64,000 bases of DNA, from NCBI RefSeq assembly GCF_002355435.1, contig NZ_AP017313.1:3720001-3784000 (forward strand), in the 5' to 3' direction. The stretch's first letter is position 1; each line of letters starts with the position of its first letter. Shown here one piece after another: positions 1 through 10,700 of the stretch. Origin of the DNA: Mucilaginibacter gotjawali. Lineage in GTDB: Bacteria; Bacteroidota; Bacteroidia; Sphingobacteriales; Sphingobacteriaceae. The notes under the pieces are model-generated. The model was not told the origin of the DNA, did no database searches, and saw nothing but the letters and a program-made list of their open reading frames with translations. The position numbers and the translations under genes were made by a program.

Positions 1-66
1 GTGATAGAAGGTATAAATGATGACGGCAATTTGGGGAGGCTGGTTTACCGGTATAAAGTGGAGTAG
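1..66 (+). CDS. C-terminal end of a TonB-plug/MG2-type protein (partial, upstream tandem copy)
   Basis: The first 65 bases encode the last 21 residues (ending RLVYRYKVE) of a protein that begins before the window. They are identical to bases 2493-2557, the end of the next gene; only the last base of the stop differs (TAG here, TAA there). The next copy starts 30 bases downstream in the same orientation. This shows a recent tandem duplication or gene conversion. Nothing else of this copy is visible. Confidence 0.85.
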   Translation: MIEGINDDGNLGRLVYRYKVE

Positions 67-96
67 TGGGACATTATGAATAATTTTAAATAAAAT

Positions 97-2558
97 ATGC
101 CTTATAAAACTTATATAATACTTGCTGTGATCATAAGGCTTTGCTTATTGAATTACCAAACCTATGCCCAAACCGATACCTCCTTTTTAACCCAAGCCCA
201 TACCCTGCTCGAAAAGCAGTCGGCTGCCTTCCCTGTAGAAAAAGTTTACCTGCAAACCGATAAAAGCAATTATGATCTATTTGATACTGTTTGGTACAAA
301 GCCTACACGGTTATAGGGAAAAATCACCAGCTATCGGCTTTAAGTGGAGTATTGTATACCGAACTGATCAATGTCAAAGATTCGGTGGTTTCCCGGCAGA
401 TCCTGCACTTAATATCCGGCGCAGCCTGGGGCGATGTAGTTTTAACCGGGTCCATTAAACAGGGCGACTACCGCCTCCGCGCCTATACCAACTGGATGCG
501 CAATGCAGGGCCCGAATATTTTTTTTAAAGAAAATCCATATCGGCGGTTATGATGCCCCGCCGGTTGTTAAACAAATCGCATTGGCCAACCCCGATGTGC
601 AGTTCTTCCCCGAAGGCGGCGAACTGGTCAACGGCCTGCGCGGCAAGGTAGCGGTCAAATCCATCGCGCCAAACGGCATGGGGCGGGATATTAACGGAAC
701 GATTGTAGATAATGAAGGCAACGTCATTGTTGATTTTGCTACGCAGCACCTCGGTATGGGGGCATTCGCCTTTACCCCGCAAAGCGGCAAAACCTATTTG
801 GCAAGGATAAAAACAGGCATCGGCGAAACTGCTTTTGAGGTTGACCTCCCCAAAGCAAAGGCAGCAGGTTTTACAATGGGCATCAATAACAGCCGGCCCG
901 ACAGCATTTTTTTGAAGGTAGCCGCCAACGAAGCTTTGTTTCAGCAAAAACAGCACAGCGCATTTTATGTGATCGCCCAATCGGGTGGTAATATCTACTA
1001 TACCGCTCAAAGCACGCTGGAGGACCAGGTTTTTACCGCCGCAATTGATAAAAAACGTTTCCCGACAGGCATTGTGCAGTTTACCCTGTTTGCCGGCGAT
1101 GGTGAGCCTTTAAACGAACGCTCGGCTTTTATTGAAAATAACGATACCCTGCAGCTTAAAATCGATAACCCGGTTAAAACTTTTGCGCCCGGGCAAAAAG
1201 TAACACTTAACCTGGATGTGAAAAACCCGGCCGGCCAGCCGGTAATGGGCGCCTTTTCGGCAGCGGTAACCAATGAAAGCATGTTGCTGGGCGATGAGGC
1301 ATCAGATCTCGAGATCTTCAGCAGCCTGTTGCTCACTTCAGATTTAAAAGGTTATGTAGAAAAGCCCGGCTATTATTTCACCAATACCAATGACCAAACC
1401 CGCGCCGACCTGGATGTATTGCTGCTAACCCAGGGTTACCAGCGTTTTGAATGGAAACCGATATGGAGCAATACCCCTGCGCAGATTGCTTATCAACCCG
1501 AAACGACGCTTGACCTGGCCGGCAGCATCAAAACCTATGCGGGCAAGCCCGTACCTTATGCCAAAATCTCACTCATCGCCGCAAAAGATAATTATATAAC
1601 GGACACCGTTACGAATGCGGAGGGCAATTTCATTTTTAAAAATCCAGAATTGCCCGATTCAGCCAGAGTGCTGCTGAGCGCTAAAAAGACCAACAACAAC
1701 AATAATGTAAACATCAGTATCAACAAGCCGGGGTACGCGCCGGTGATAAAGGAAAAGCAGGCGATCTACATTAATACAATAACTGCTGAACTACCTGCAA
1801 TGGTAAAGCCGGACAGTATTCAAAAACGCCGGCAGCAAATTGCTGATCTCCGCAGCCGGCGCATGCTGAAAGAGGTAACTGTTAAAGGTCATACGGTTTT
1901 TAAACGAGTTGAACCTGATCTTTCTAACTCAACCAACCTGAACGGCGCTGGACATGCCGACCAAATCATTATGTCGGAAGACTTGATTGGCTGTGTCAAA
2001 CTATCTGACTGCCTGACATTCACACTGAGAGGGGGAATATCTATTAGAAACGGGAAAGCCATAAACCCTCACACTCATGGTATGCATCAAAGTCCTATTA
2101 TGGCTGTGTCTATAGATGGCGCAATAAGTAACAATGTCAACCTGGATGATATCGATCCAAATATTGTACACAGTGTTGAAGTTTTATCAAGCGTTTCAAC
2201 CTATTCTGTTTACGGTTATGATATTGGCGGCGGAGTTTTAGTGATCACTACCAAGCATGGTGGTAAAGATTACGCCACAACGGAGCCGGCGCCCGGCAAC
2301 TTAACGTATATTTATAACGGCTTTTACAAAGCGCACGAATTTTACTCCCCCAAATATGACAGTCCGCAAAGCAAGTCCCTGGCAGCTGACTTGCGCGGTA
2401 CTATTTTCTGGAGCCCTGATATCATTACCGGTAACGATGGTAAAACCACCCTAAATTATTATAACGGGGGCACCAAAGGCACCTACCGGGTGGTGATAGA
2501 AGGTATAAATGATGACGGCAATTTGGGGAGGCTGGTTTACCGGTATAAAGTGGAGTAA
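97..2558 (+). pseudogene. Secreted MG2-like / TonB-dependent receptor plug protein without barrel, frameshifted at a T8 run
   Basis: An N-terminal piece (97-528) has a signal peptide ending near TYAQ and a region typical of Bacteroidota macroglobulin-like (MG2) proteins (VYLQTDKSNYDLFDTVWYKA). It stops at 526-528, directly after eight Ts at 519-526. The protein continues in the -1 frame from about 525 (LKKIHIGGYDAP) to 2558. One extra T, or a -1 slip on T_TTT_TTT, joins them into about 820 residues. The second part holds a carboxypeptidase-regulatory-like segment, then a TonB plug-like domain (from LKEVTVKGH to YDIGGGVLVITTKHGG), with no beta-barrel after it. It is followed by an exporter and adaptor, so a role at the outer membrane linked to export is possible. 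I consider the frameshift more likely a sequence error than decay, because coding quality is good on both sides. Confidence 0.7.
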
Positions 2559-2705
2559 ATAGAAATCCAAACCGGCCGGTATGAATTTTATATGGGCAAT
2601 AACCTCACTGGTATATACAATAACCGCGTTGGTATAATAAATTTAGTTACAGGGTTTATACGGTTATATTAGGGAGATAAACGACTGTATATTAATCAAA
2701 ACCTT

Positions 2706-4883
2706 ATGGCTTTCCCTTTTTACAAACAATATGACGGAATGGACTGCGGGCCCACCTGCCTGCGGATGATAGCCAAGCATTACGGGCGCAACTATAAGCA
2801 GCAAACGCTTACCAAACTTTGTGAAATAAACCGTGAAGGCGTGTCCCTTTTAGGGATCAGCGATGCCGCCGAAAAAATCGGCTTCCGGTCGTTAGGCGTA
2901 AAGCTGAATGCCGAACAATTAAAAGAGGCTGAACTGCCCTGCATACTGCACTGGCGGCAGCACCATTTCGTAATCCTGTACAAAATAAAAAACCATAAAT
3001 ATTACCTGGCCGACCCTGCCGACGGTTTGGTAACCCTCAGCGAAAACGATTTTGCCCGAAGCTGGCTGGGCGATAAAGAAAAGCAGGAAGGGATAGCGCT
3101 GCTTTTATCGCCTACGCCCCAGTTTTACGAGCAGGAAGACGAAAAAGGCTCCGAAGTTCGGTGGTCGTTTTTATTCAGGTACCTGGTTACCTACCGTAAG
3201 CTGGTGGTGCAATTGCTGTTTGGCCTTGGTATCGGCAGTTTGCTGCAGCTCATCACCCCTTTTTTAACACAATCGGTGGTTGATATCGGCATCAATACCC
3301 GCAACCTTAATTTTGTTTACATAATCCTCATCGCACAGATCGCTCTGATCATCGGGCGGGTAAGTGTGGAGTTTATCCGGTCGTGGATCTTGCTGCATAT
3401 AAGCACCCGGATCAATATATCTATCCTCACCGATTTTTTGATCAAGCTGATGAAACTGCCCATGAGCTTCTTCGACACCAAAATGACCGGCGATATTATG
3501 CAGCGCATGAACGACCAAAAAAACATTCAGAATTTTTTAACCGGCTCCACGCTAACTACTATATTTTCCATGTTCAACCTGGTTGTATTTTCGTTTGTGC
3601 TAGCCTATTATAATTTGGGGGTGTTTGTTGTATTTGCAGTAAGCAGCACATTGTATATTGCATGGATCATCCTTTTTTTAAACCGGCGCCGGGCGCTCAA
3701 CTATAAAAGCTTTGAGGTTTCATCAAGAAACCAAAGCAGCATTATCCAACTCATAGGCGGGATGCAGGAAATAAAGCTCAACAATTGCGAGCAGCAAAAG
3801 CGCTGGGAATGGGAGCATATCCAGGCGCGTTTATTTAAATTCAACGTAAAAACCCTCGCACTTAGCCAATACCAGCAGGGCGGCGCCACATTTATCAATG
3901 AGGGAAAAAATATACTGATCACTTTTTTAAGCGCAGAAGCCGTTATTAGCGGCAACCTTACCCTTGGCGCTATGGTGGCGGTGCAATACATTGTAGGGCA
4001 GCTGAGCAGTCCCATTGAGCAGATGCTGGGCTTTATACAGGGTTTCCAGGATGCCAAGATCAGCCTTGAACGTTTAAACGAGATCCACCAGATGCAGGAT
4101 GAAGAGCCGGTTGATAAAGAATGGAACCATGTAATACCTGAAAATAAAAGTCTGTCGCTTAATAATCTTACTTTCCAATATCCCGGCGCCGGTAACGAAC
4201 CCGTTCTGGAAGGGATCAGCCTCGAGATCCCCCAGGGTAAAACAACTGCTATTGTTGGGATGAGCGGCAGCGGTAAAACCACCATCCTTAAGTTGCTGCT
4301 CCGGTTTTATGAACCGCAAAAGGGCGAAATTAAAGTGGGCGACCAGCAGATCAACCATATTGGTTTTAAAACCTGGAGAAGCCAGTGTGGTGTAGTGATG
4401 CAGGATGGTTTTATTTTTTCAGAAAGCATTGAACGCAATATTGCCGTTGGTGATGAATATCCCGACAGGGCAAAACTGAGGCATGCTATTAAAGTAGCCA
4501 ACATACAGGATTTTATTGACGGGCTGCCGCTGGGCCTCAACACCAAAATAGGCGCCGAAGGTAATGGCATAAGCCAGGGCCAGCGCCAGCGCATGCTGAT
4601 TGCACGCGCCGTTTATAAAAACCCGGAATACCTGTTTTTTGACGAAGCTACCAACGCCCTGGATGCCAATAATGAACGGGTGATTATGAATAACCTGCAG
4701 GAATTTTTTTATGGGCGAACGGTAGTAATTGTGGCACACCGGCTAAGCACCGTAAGCAATGCCGACAATATCATATTGCTGGATAAGGGCAGGATAATTG
4801 AGCAGGGCACCCACCACGAGTTAACTGCCCTGAAAGGCGATTATTACCAGCTGGTAAAAAATCAGCTGGAACTGGGGATGTGA
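2706..4883 (+). CDS. Peptidase-domain-containing ABC transporter (C39 peptidase, PCAT type)
   Basis: A 725-residue, full-length inner-membrane exporter of the bacteriocin/peptide type. The N-terminal C39 cysteine peptidase domain (about 1-130) carries Gln8, catalytic Cys14 (DCGPTCL), His87 (HHFV) and Asp103 (ADPA), so it should be active. It would cut double-glycine leader peptides. A six-helix ABC membrane domain follows (about 160-450). The ATPase domain has Walker A GMSGSGKTT (about 519), signature ISQGQRQR (about 621), Walker B YLFFDEA (about 642) and an H-loop (VAHRLST). The HlyD-type adaptor follows 65 bases downstream of the stop. No leader peptide gene with a GG site is recognisable in the adjoining spacers, so the cargo gene may lie upstream of the window or elsewhere. 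Confidence 0.93.
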   Translation: MAFPFYKQYDGMDCGPTCLRMIAKHYGRNYKQQTLTKLCEINREGVSLLGISDAAEKIGFRSLGVKLNAEQLKEAELPCILHWRQHHFVILYKIKNHKYYLADPADGLVTLSENDFARSWLGDKEKQEGIALLLSPTPQFYEQEDEKGSEVRWSFLFRYLVTYRKLVVQLLFGLGIGSLLQLITPFLTQSVVDIGINTRNLNFVYIILIAQIALIIGRVSVEFIRSWILLHISTRINISILTDFLIKLMKLPMSFFDTKMTGDIMQRMNDQKNIQNFLTGSTLTTIFSMFNLVVFSFVLAYYNLGVFVVFAVSSTLYIAWIILFLNRRRALNYKSFEVSSRNQSSIIQLIGGMQEIKLNNCEQQKRWEWEHIQARLFKFNVKTLALSQYQQGGATFINEGKNILITFLSAEAVISGNLTLGAMVAVQYIVGQLSSPIEQMLGFIQGFQDAKISLERLNEIHQMQDEEPVDKEWNHVIPENKSLSLNNLTFQYPGAGNEPVLEGISLEIPQGKTTAIVGMSGSGKTTILKLLLRFYEPQKGEIKVGDQQINHIGFKTWRSQCGVVMQDGFIFSESIERNIAVGDEYPDRAKLRHAIKVANIQDFIDGLPLGLNTKIGAEGNGISQGQRQRMLIARAVYKNPEYLFFDEATNALDANNERVIMNNLQEFFYGRTVVIVAHRLSTVSNADNIILLDKGRIIEQGTHHELTALKGDYYQLVKNQLELGM

Positions 4884-4884
4884 T

Positions 4885-4910
4885 TTGGTCATTAGTCATT
4901 AAGTTGACTT
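4885..4910. repeat. Intergenic word array, word GGTCATTA/GTCATTAA
   Basis: The spacer between the exporter and its adaptor contains GGTCATTAGTCATTAAGT, a degenerate tandem word. The same word recurs at 54504-54618 and 57276-57304. No inverted partner arm is seen here. Confidence 0.6.
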
Positions 4911-4948
4911 AAAACGCTTTGATTTACGTAATACAAACAATAAAAAAT

Positions 4949-6250
4949 ATGCCATCAATTTATACCGATCCGGATATCCGGGTAAGACATACGGATGATA
5001 TGCAGGATATTATTACTGCGGTACCATCATGGCTGCTGCGTTGGGGTATCACTGTTTTTTTTGGGATCCTGGTTTTGATCATCGGCCTGGCCGCATTGGT
5101 TAAATATCCCGATATCGTAAATGCCACATTAAAAATCGATTCGCCTGATTCGCCCAAACCCATTGTATCAAAAATTTCGGGTAAACTGGTTAAATTGCTG
5201 GTAACAGAAAATCAAACTGTTACCGGAGGGCAATCGCTGGCTTACCTGGAAAGTACCGCCAATCATCAAAAGGTATTAACCCTGTTAACTAACTTAAAGG
5301 AACTGCAACAGCAAATGCTTGAAAATAGCGCTAAAAATAGCATCTATTTTAATGAAGCGGATAATACCCAATTTGGCGAATTGCAGTCGGCCTACCAGGT
5401 TTTTTACCAGGAGTATTTAGCGTACCGGTCATCCGTCAATAATGGTTTCCTGGTAAAAAAGAAAGTTTACCTGCAAAAAGACCTTGATTTCCTGAGTAAA
5501 CAACAAAAACAGCTGAATGCCGAAAAAACCATCCAGCAAAAGGATTTTGAACTTGCGGCAGACGAATATCATATGCATAAAAAACTGGAAGAGGAAAGAG
5601 TGGAAACCCCGGCCGAGCTGCGGCAGGAAGAAAGCAAGTATCTGGCAAAAAAATCAGCCTTACTGCAAACCGAATCAGCCATAATAACCGGAGACAATAA
5701 TTATGCAGCCAAACAAAGCGATGTAACTGAACTGGATAATCAAATGCAGGAGGAAAAAGCAAAGTTTTTACAGGCGCTGAATAGCCTGATCAGTACGGCG
5801 GAAGATTGGAAAAGCAAATATGTGCTGACTGCGGCGCAGCCGGGCAAACTGATCTTTGCCGGAATTATCCAGGTAAACCAGGTTTTAACGCCCGGCCAGG
5901 AAATTTTTTATTTAGACCCGGGCAATGAAGGTTATTTTGGCGAAATGGCTATCACCCAAAGCAATATGGGTAAAGTGAAAGAAGGGCAGCAGGTCCTGGT
6001 AAAACTAAGGAGTTACCCGTTTGAAGAATACGGCATGATAAAGGGCCGGATAAAATACATTTCGGAGGTACCTTACAAAGACAGCGTATTTATTTCAAAG
6101 GTCGATTTTAAGGCTGGCGGCGCCACAGATATGCACAGGCCCATCCATTTAAAACAAGGCATGATGGCCGATGCCGAAATAATAACACAGGATGCAACCA
6201 TTATGCAGCGCATCACCCGTACCTTTTTTAAAATACTGGATAAAAAATGA
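4949..6250 (+). CDS. HlyD-family secretion adaptor (membrane fusion protein)
   Basis: A periplasmic adaptor of about 433 residues for the preceding PCAT exporter. It has one N-terminal transmembrane helix (WGITVFFGILVLIIGLAALV), then a biotinyl-lipoyl-like segment (GKLVKLLVTENQTVTGGQ), a long alpha-helical coiled-coil hairpin rich in Gln, Glu and Lys, and a beta-barrel region near the end. A TTG-initiated extension from 4919 is possible, but the ATG at 4949 is preceded by the A-rich leader typical of this phylum and gives the normal N-terminus. It would link the ABC exporter to an outer-membrane channel. No TolC-like gene is present here. Confidence 0.9.
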   Translation: MPSIYTDPDIRVRHTDDMQDIITAVPSWLLRWGITVFFGILVLIIGLAALVKYPDIVNATLKIDSPDSPKPIVSKISGKLVKLLVTENQTVTGGQSLAYLESTANHQKVLTLLTNLKELQQQMLENSAKNSIYFNEADNTQFGELQSAYQVFYQEYLAYRSSVNNGFLVKKKVYLQKDLDFLSKQQKQLNAEKTIQQKDFELAADEYHMHKKLEEERVETPAELRQEESKYLAKKSALLQTESAIITGDNNYAAKQSDVTELDNQMQEEKAKFLQALNSLISTAEDWKSKYVLTAAQPGKLIFAGIIQVNQVLTPGQEIFYLDPGNEGYFGEMAITQSNMGKVKEGQQVLVKLRSYPFEEYGMIKGRIKYISEVPYKDSVFISKVDFKAGGATDMHRPIHLKQGMMADAEIITQDATIMQRITRTFFKILDKK

Positions 6251-6276
6251 TTTGGACTTATTTTGGAAATCACTTT

Positions 6277-7449
6277 TTACTCTTCCGGACTTCCGGACTT
6301 CCGGGCTTTCGGACTTCCCATCAGCCAGCTATAAAATCCGGGGAAATCGCCGTTCCATTGTTTTTCGTTATGGCTGGCGCCTTTTATGATGATAACCGGC
6401 GCGCTGCCGCTGTTTTTAACTTTTAACCGGATGATGCCCGCCATTTTTTGCATATCAGTTACCATACTATCACTTTCGGCATCCCCGCAAACAAAATAAA
6501 ACCGCGACGAAGCGGGCAATATTGTATTTTGGGCGTAAGTATAAATTTCAGGCGCAATCCAAAATGCAGGCGAAAAGATGCCTGCATTGCCAAATACATC
6601 CGGATATTTAAGGGCGGCAAACATCGATATTAAACCACCCATCGAACTGCCTGCGATGGTTGTGTACGCCGCGCCTTTTTTTACATGATAATGTTTATCG
6701 ATATAGGGCTTAAGCGTTTGTACAATAAAACGGATATAATCGTCACCCCTGCCCTTGCCATATTTTGAATCATAGGGGTCATATTCAGTGATCCTGTAAT
6801 CGCCGCCATGGTCAATACCCACTATAACAGATTGTTTTGCATCGGGGATTTTATCCAGTATTTCATCAACCCCCCATTCTCCGTAGCCCGATGTATATTC
6901 ATCAAACAGGTTTTGCCCGTCGTGCATGTAAATTACGGGGTATTTCTTTTTTGAATATGAGTACCCCGCCGGAAGATAGATCCACACCCGGCGTTGACGC
7001 CCCAGCTGCGGCATATCAAATTTATCGCTGATGATGTGCACCTGCCGGCCTGCCGTATGTTTTTTTTCAGCCTTCGCAAAATCATCCTGCCAGCCGGCAA
7101 TATCCAGGTTGATGGCAGTATCTCCGGCGAGGATGAGGCTGCGGTTTTCAACAGGCTTTCCTTCTGCAGTACACTCAACCGATTGCCAGGTTCCTTTGGT
7201 TACTTTAAACTGGTAAACCCCTTTCGGCAGTTCCCGTTTCAGCTCAAATAAGCCCTCTCCAACCGGGTGTAATTGCCAGGCAGAATCTGCCGGATTCCAG
7301 TTGTTAAAATTGCCCGCCAAAAATAAGTGTATGTTTAACACTAACCGGTTGGCTTTTATTACCGTTTTAAAGACTGCTTTTTGCTGTCCTTTTAACAAAA
7401 AAATTTGGCCGAAAAGCAAAAACGCGCAGAAAATAATTTTTTTCCTCAT
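6277..7449 (-). CDS. Secreted alpha/beta-hydrolase esterase with N-terminal CBM48-like domain
   Basis: A 390-residue protein with a signal peptide (hydrophobic to about residue 20). Residues about 40-115 resemble the glycogen-binding/E-set (CBM48-like) module (FLAGNFNNWNP). The rest is an esterase-D/enterochelin-esterase-like hydrolase with nucleophile Ser269 in GSSMGG, an acid near Asp323 and His360 (GASHNEKQW). Family members remove acyl groups from polysaccharides or siderophores. The divergent susCDE operon suggests a glycan, so carbohydrate esterase is my inference. The last dozen residues (SPKARKSGSPEE) are encoded by a tandem ACTTCCGG repeat, so the native end may once have been shorter. 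Confidence 0.8.
   Translation of the reverse strand: MRKKIIFCAFLLFGQIFLLKGQQKAVFKTVIKANRLVLNIHLFLAGNFNNWNPADSAWQLHPVGEGLFELKRELPKGVYQFKVTKGTWQSVECTAEGKPVENRSLILAGDTAINLDIAGWQDDFAKAEKKHTAGRQVHIISDKFDMPQLGRQRRVWIYLPAGYSYSKKKYPVIYMHDGQNLFDEYTSGYGEWGVDEILDKIPDAKQSVIVGIDHGGDYRITEYDPYDSKYGKGRGDDYIRFIVQTLKPYIDKHYHVKKGAAYTTIAGSSMGGLISMFAALKYPDVFGNAGIFSPAFWIAPEIYTYAQNTILPASSRFYFVCGDAESDSMVTDMQKMAGIIRLKVKNSGSAPVIIIKGASHNEKQWNGDFPGFYSWLMGSPKARKSGSPEE
6282..6318. repeat. Word array, word ACTTCCGG, overlapping the esterase 3' end
   Basis: Four degenerate copies of CTTCCGGA/CTTTCGGA lie in a row. The array forms the last codons of the esterase gene and its spacer to the adaptor gene. The same word family recurs at 26998-27180 and 53356-53391. 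Confidence 0.75.
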
Positions 7450-7794
7450 TATAAAATGTACAACTAACAGTTATTTTTCCGGGAACGTTCCCGGAAACAG
7501 GTTACCTACAAGTAAAATTAATAATTGTGTATTTTTTACACTAATATCAAAGCAAAACTTCATAATTTCTTAAATTAAAGGCTTTTCTAAGAAAATTTGT
7601 TAAATAATACAACTCATTTTTGTGTTTCCTTAAAGTTAAATTAGAGTGATTATTCACCCCCAAAATTATCTTTTATATAATATTTGCATTTATTAAACCT
7701 AAGTGTAAATTAGTCACATGCTGTTTCAGCAAAAATAACAAACCAATTGTATAAGGCTTAATAGGCCCCAATTAATTTACAAAACTAAAAGTAT
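7450..7794. other. Divergent intergenic region between esterase and susC
   Basis: A 345-base AT-rich spacer separating the two divergent starts. The only strong element is the palindrome at 7476-7497. A TAATATTTG sequence near 7679-7687 resembles a Bacteroidota -7 box with one extra base and could serve susC. I see no coding region or RNA gene in it. Confidence 0.6.
7476..7497. promoter_or_regulatory. 22-bp perfect palindrome, candidate operator
   Basis: A perfect inverted repeat with half-site TTTCCGGGAAC and centre AACGTT, 27 bases upstream of the esterase start and about 300 bases before susC. The central CG with symmetric arms resembles LacI-family operators, which often control glycan loci. 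No regulator gene of that family is in the window, so the regulator is unknown. Confidence 0.55.
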
Positions 7795-10700
7795 ATGAGA
7801 AAAAATTACTTCAAAAAGTATGTACTTCTGTTTGTGCTTATCACAATGTCATTTATGGCATTTGCCCAAACCGGAGGAATTACAGGTAAGGTTGTTGATG
7901 AAAAAAATCAACCCCTTCCGGGATCATCCGTAACCATCGACGGTACAACCGTTGGTGCGAGTACCGATGTAAATGGTGGTTTCACTATCACCCATCTTAA
8001 AGCCGGTACTTATACCGTTACCGCAAAATTTTTAGGTTATATTGCTTCTAAAAAGACAGTAACTGTTGAGGGCTCAGTAGTTACCGTTAATTTTGCGTTA
8101 CAGCCTGACAATACCAGCCTTAATGAGGTGGTGGTTATTGGTTATGGTACCGTAAAGAGCAAAGACATCACCGGATCTGTAGCTACTGTTACTGCTAAAG
8201 ATTTTGACGGTGGCGCGATTACCACGCCTGAGCAACTGATCCAGGGAAAAGTTGCCGGTGTATCCATTACTTCAAATAGCGGTGCGCCCGGTGCCGGTAG
8301 CACCATTACCATCCGTGGCGGTGCGTCTATTAACGGTGGCAATGACCCGCTGATCGTTATCGACGGCGTTCCGCTGGCGCCCGATGGTATAGCCGGAGCT
8401 GCAAATCCGCTGGATATGATCAATCCCAATGACATTGAATCGTTTTCAATTTTAAAAGATGCTTCTGCTGCCGCAATTTATGGTAACAGGGCTTCAAACG
8501 GTGTTATTATCATTACCACCAAAAAAGGACAATCAGGCAAACCGGTAATTAATTTCAGCACCCAGGTGTCTGATGCTACTTTACCAAAAGAAGCACCGGT
8601 ATTAACGGCTCAACAATTTCGTGACTATATCAATTCTCACGATACAACTACAGCCGGGATATACAGGAACCTGATGGGAACTGCAAGCACCGACTGGCAA
8701 AAACAGATTTATCAAAAATCAATCAGTACTGATGATAACTTAAGTATATCAGGTACAACCGGTAAATTACCTTATCGCGTGTCGGTTGGGTATACCGATA
8801 ATCAGGGTATATTAAAAACAACGTCACTAAACAGGTATACTGCTTCAGTTAACTTAAGCCCAACTTTATTTACCGACCATTTAAAGGTTAATTTTAACTT
8901 TAAAGGCGCACAGGTAAAACAAAGATTTGCCAATGAAGGTGGTGTAATCAGTGATGCCGTTGATTTTAACCCTACTGTACCTGTATATGGTTCAGGGTCA
9001 CAATACGCCCCTTATGGTGGCTACTGGCAATGGACCGATGCAAACAATACCCCTAGTGGCCTAAAATCACTTGCTCCGCTTAACCCGCTTGGTGTGCTGG
9101 AACAAAATGACAACGAAAGTACCGTGTACAGGGCTATCGCAAGTTTAGCTTTAGATTATAAATTGCACTTCTTCCCCGACCTGCACGCTAATGTAAACCT
9201 TTCTTATGATGGTTCAAGAGGTTCAGGTTTTGACAACATCCCGGCCAATGCTGCGACAAATATTGACAGTTATAAGGACGCAAGTGGTAACTATCACAGC
9301 GGAAGCGAAAGCAAATACAAATCGGTACTTGAAAACAAGCTTTTTGAAGGCTTTTTAAGCTACAACAAAAACGTAAAAAGCATTAAGAGTACCTTTAACC
9401 TGATTGCAGGCTACTCAATACAGGATTTCAAAAGCACCAGCTATTCTAATTTTTACGCCGGCAATACCAATACAAAATTCGCCGACGGAACAATTGATCC
9501 CCGTTCAGCAGCTACTTATCCATTTTACATCAATGAAAACATAATGACCTCTTTTTACGGCAGGTTAATATACAACTATGATGAAAAATATTATTTAACT
9601 GCATCTGTTCGTGATGATAACTCAACCAAATTTGCCCCAAGTTCGCGTACAGGTATATTCCCTTCTGTGGCTTTGGCATGGAGGATCAGCAACGAAGACT
9701 TTCTTAAAGGCAGCAACGTACTTTCAAACCTTAAATTAAGATTAGAGTATGGTATAACAGGAAACCAGGAAGGTGTTGGCGATTATGATTATTTAGCACA
9801 ATATAGCTTAAGTAACAGCACTGCCCAATATCCGTTCGGCGGCACCTACTATCAAATGTATCGCCCGGGCGCATATTTTCCCGGCAGAACCTGGGAAACA
9901 ACAGCCTCAACCAACATTGGTTTAGACTATGGTTTCCTGCGTGACCGCATTACCGGTACTATTGATTATTATTATAACAAAACCAAAAACCTGCTCGAAG
10001 TTATAAGCCAGTCAGCTGGTACTAACTTTAGCAACGTTATAACCGGTAACGTAGGTAATATGGAGAATGACGGTTTAGAACTGGGGATCACCGGTAAAAT
10101 TATCGCTCAAAAAGATATCAGCTGGTCTGCCAATTTCAACGTGAGCTTTAACCACAATAAGATCACTAATTTAACAGCTATCCCTAACCCTAACTATCCG
10201 GGCCAGGCAGTGGGCGGTGTATCTGGTGGTACAGGTAATAACGTGGAAATTGACCAGCCAGGATATGCACGCAACACCTTCTTTGTTTACCAGCAGGTAT
10301 ATGGTTCCAACGGCAAACCACTTGACGGTGTTTTTGTTGACAGGAACCATGACGGCGTTATCAACAACCAGGATCTTTATCATGACCACAGCCCTGATCC
10401 AAAACAAATTTATGGTTTAAGCTCTGATTTCAACTACCGCAAATGGAACCTTGGTTTTGTTGCACGTGCCAATGTGGGTAACTATATTTACAATAACGTA
10501 GCATCAGCTACAGGTATCCAGCGCAACATTATGAACCCGCTTGGTATCCTGAATAACGGCTCAAATGACGTTTTAAACAGCGGTTTAACCGGCAACGGCA
10601 GCAATGACCTGTTGTCTGATTATTACATCCAGAATGCATCATTCCTGAGAATGGATAATATGCATTTAGGATATAACTTTGGAAGTTTTGCCAGCTGGGT

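Noticed and set aside
525..1010. Long minus-strand frame opposite the plug-protein gene
   Set aside because: It mirrors a well-supported coding sequence on the other strand, and its translation has no domain.
2559..2705. Search for a GG-leader peptide gene before the C39 exporter
   Set aside because: Only an 18-codon frame (MNFIWAITSL and so on) is present, without a GG or GA site or a leader-like pattern.
3701..4285. 194-codon minus-strand frame inside the ABC exporter gene
   Set aside because: It is antisense to the conserved membrane and ATPase domains. It is a shadow of codon bias.
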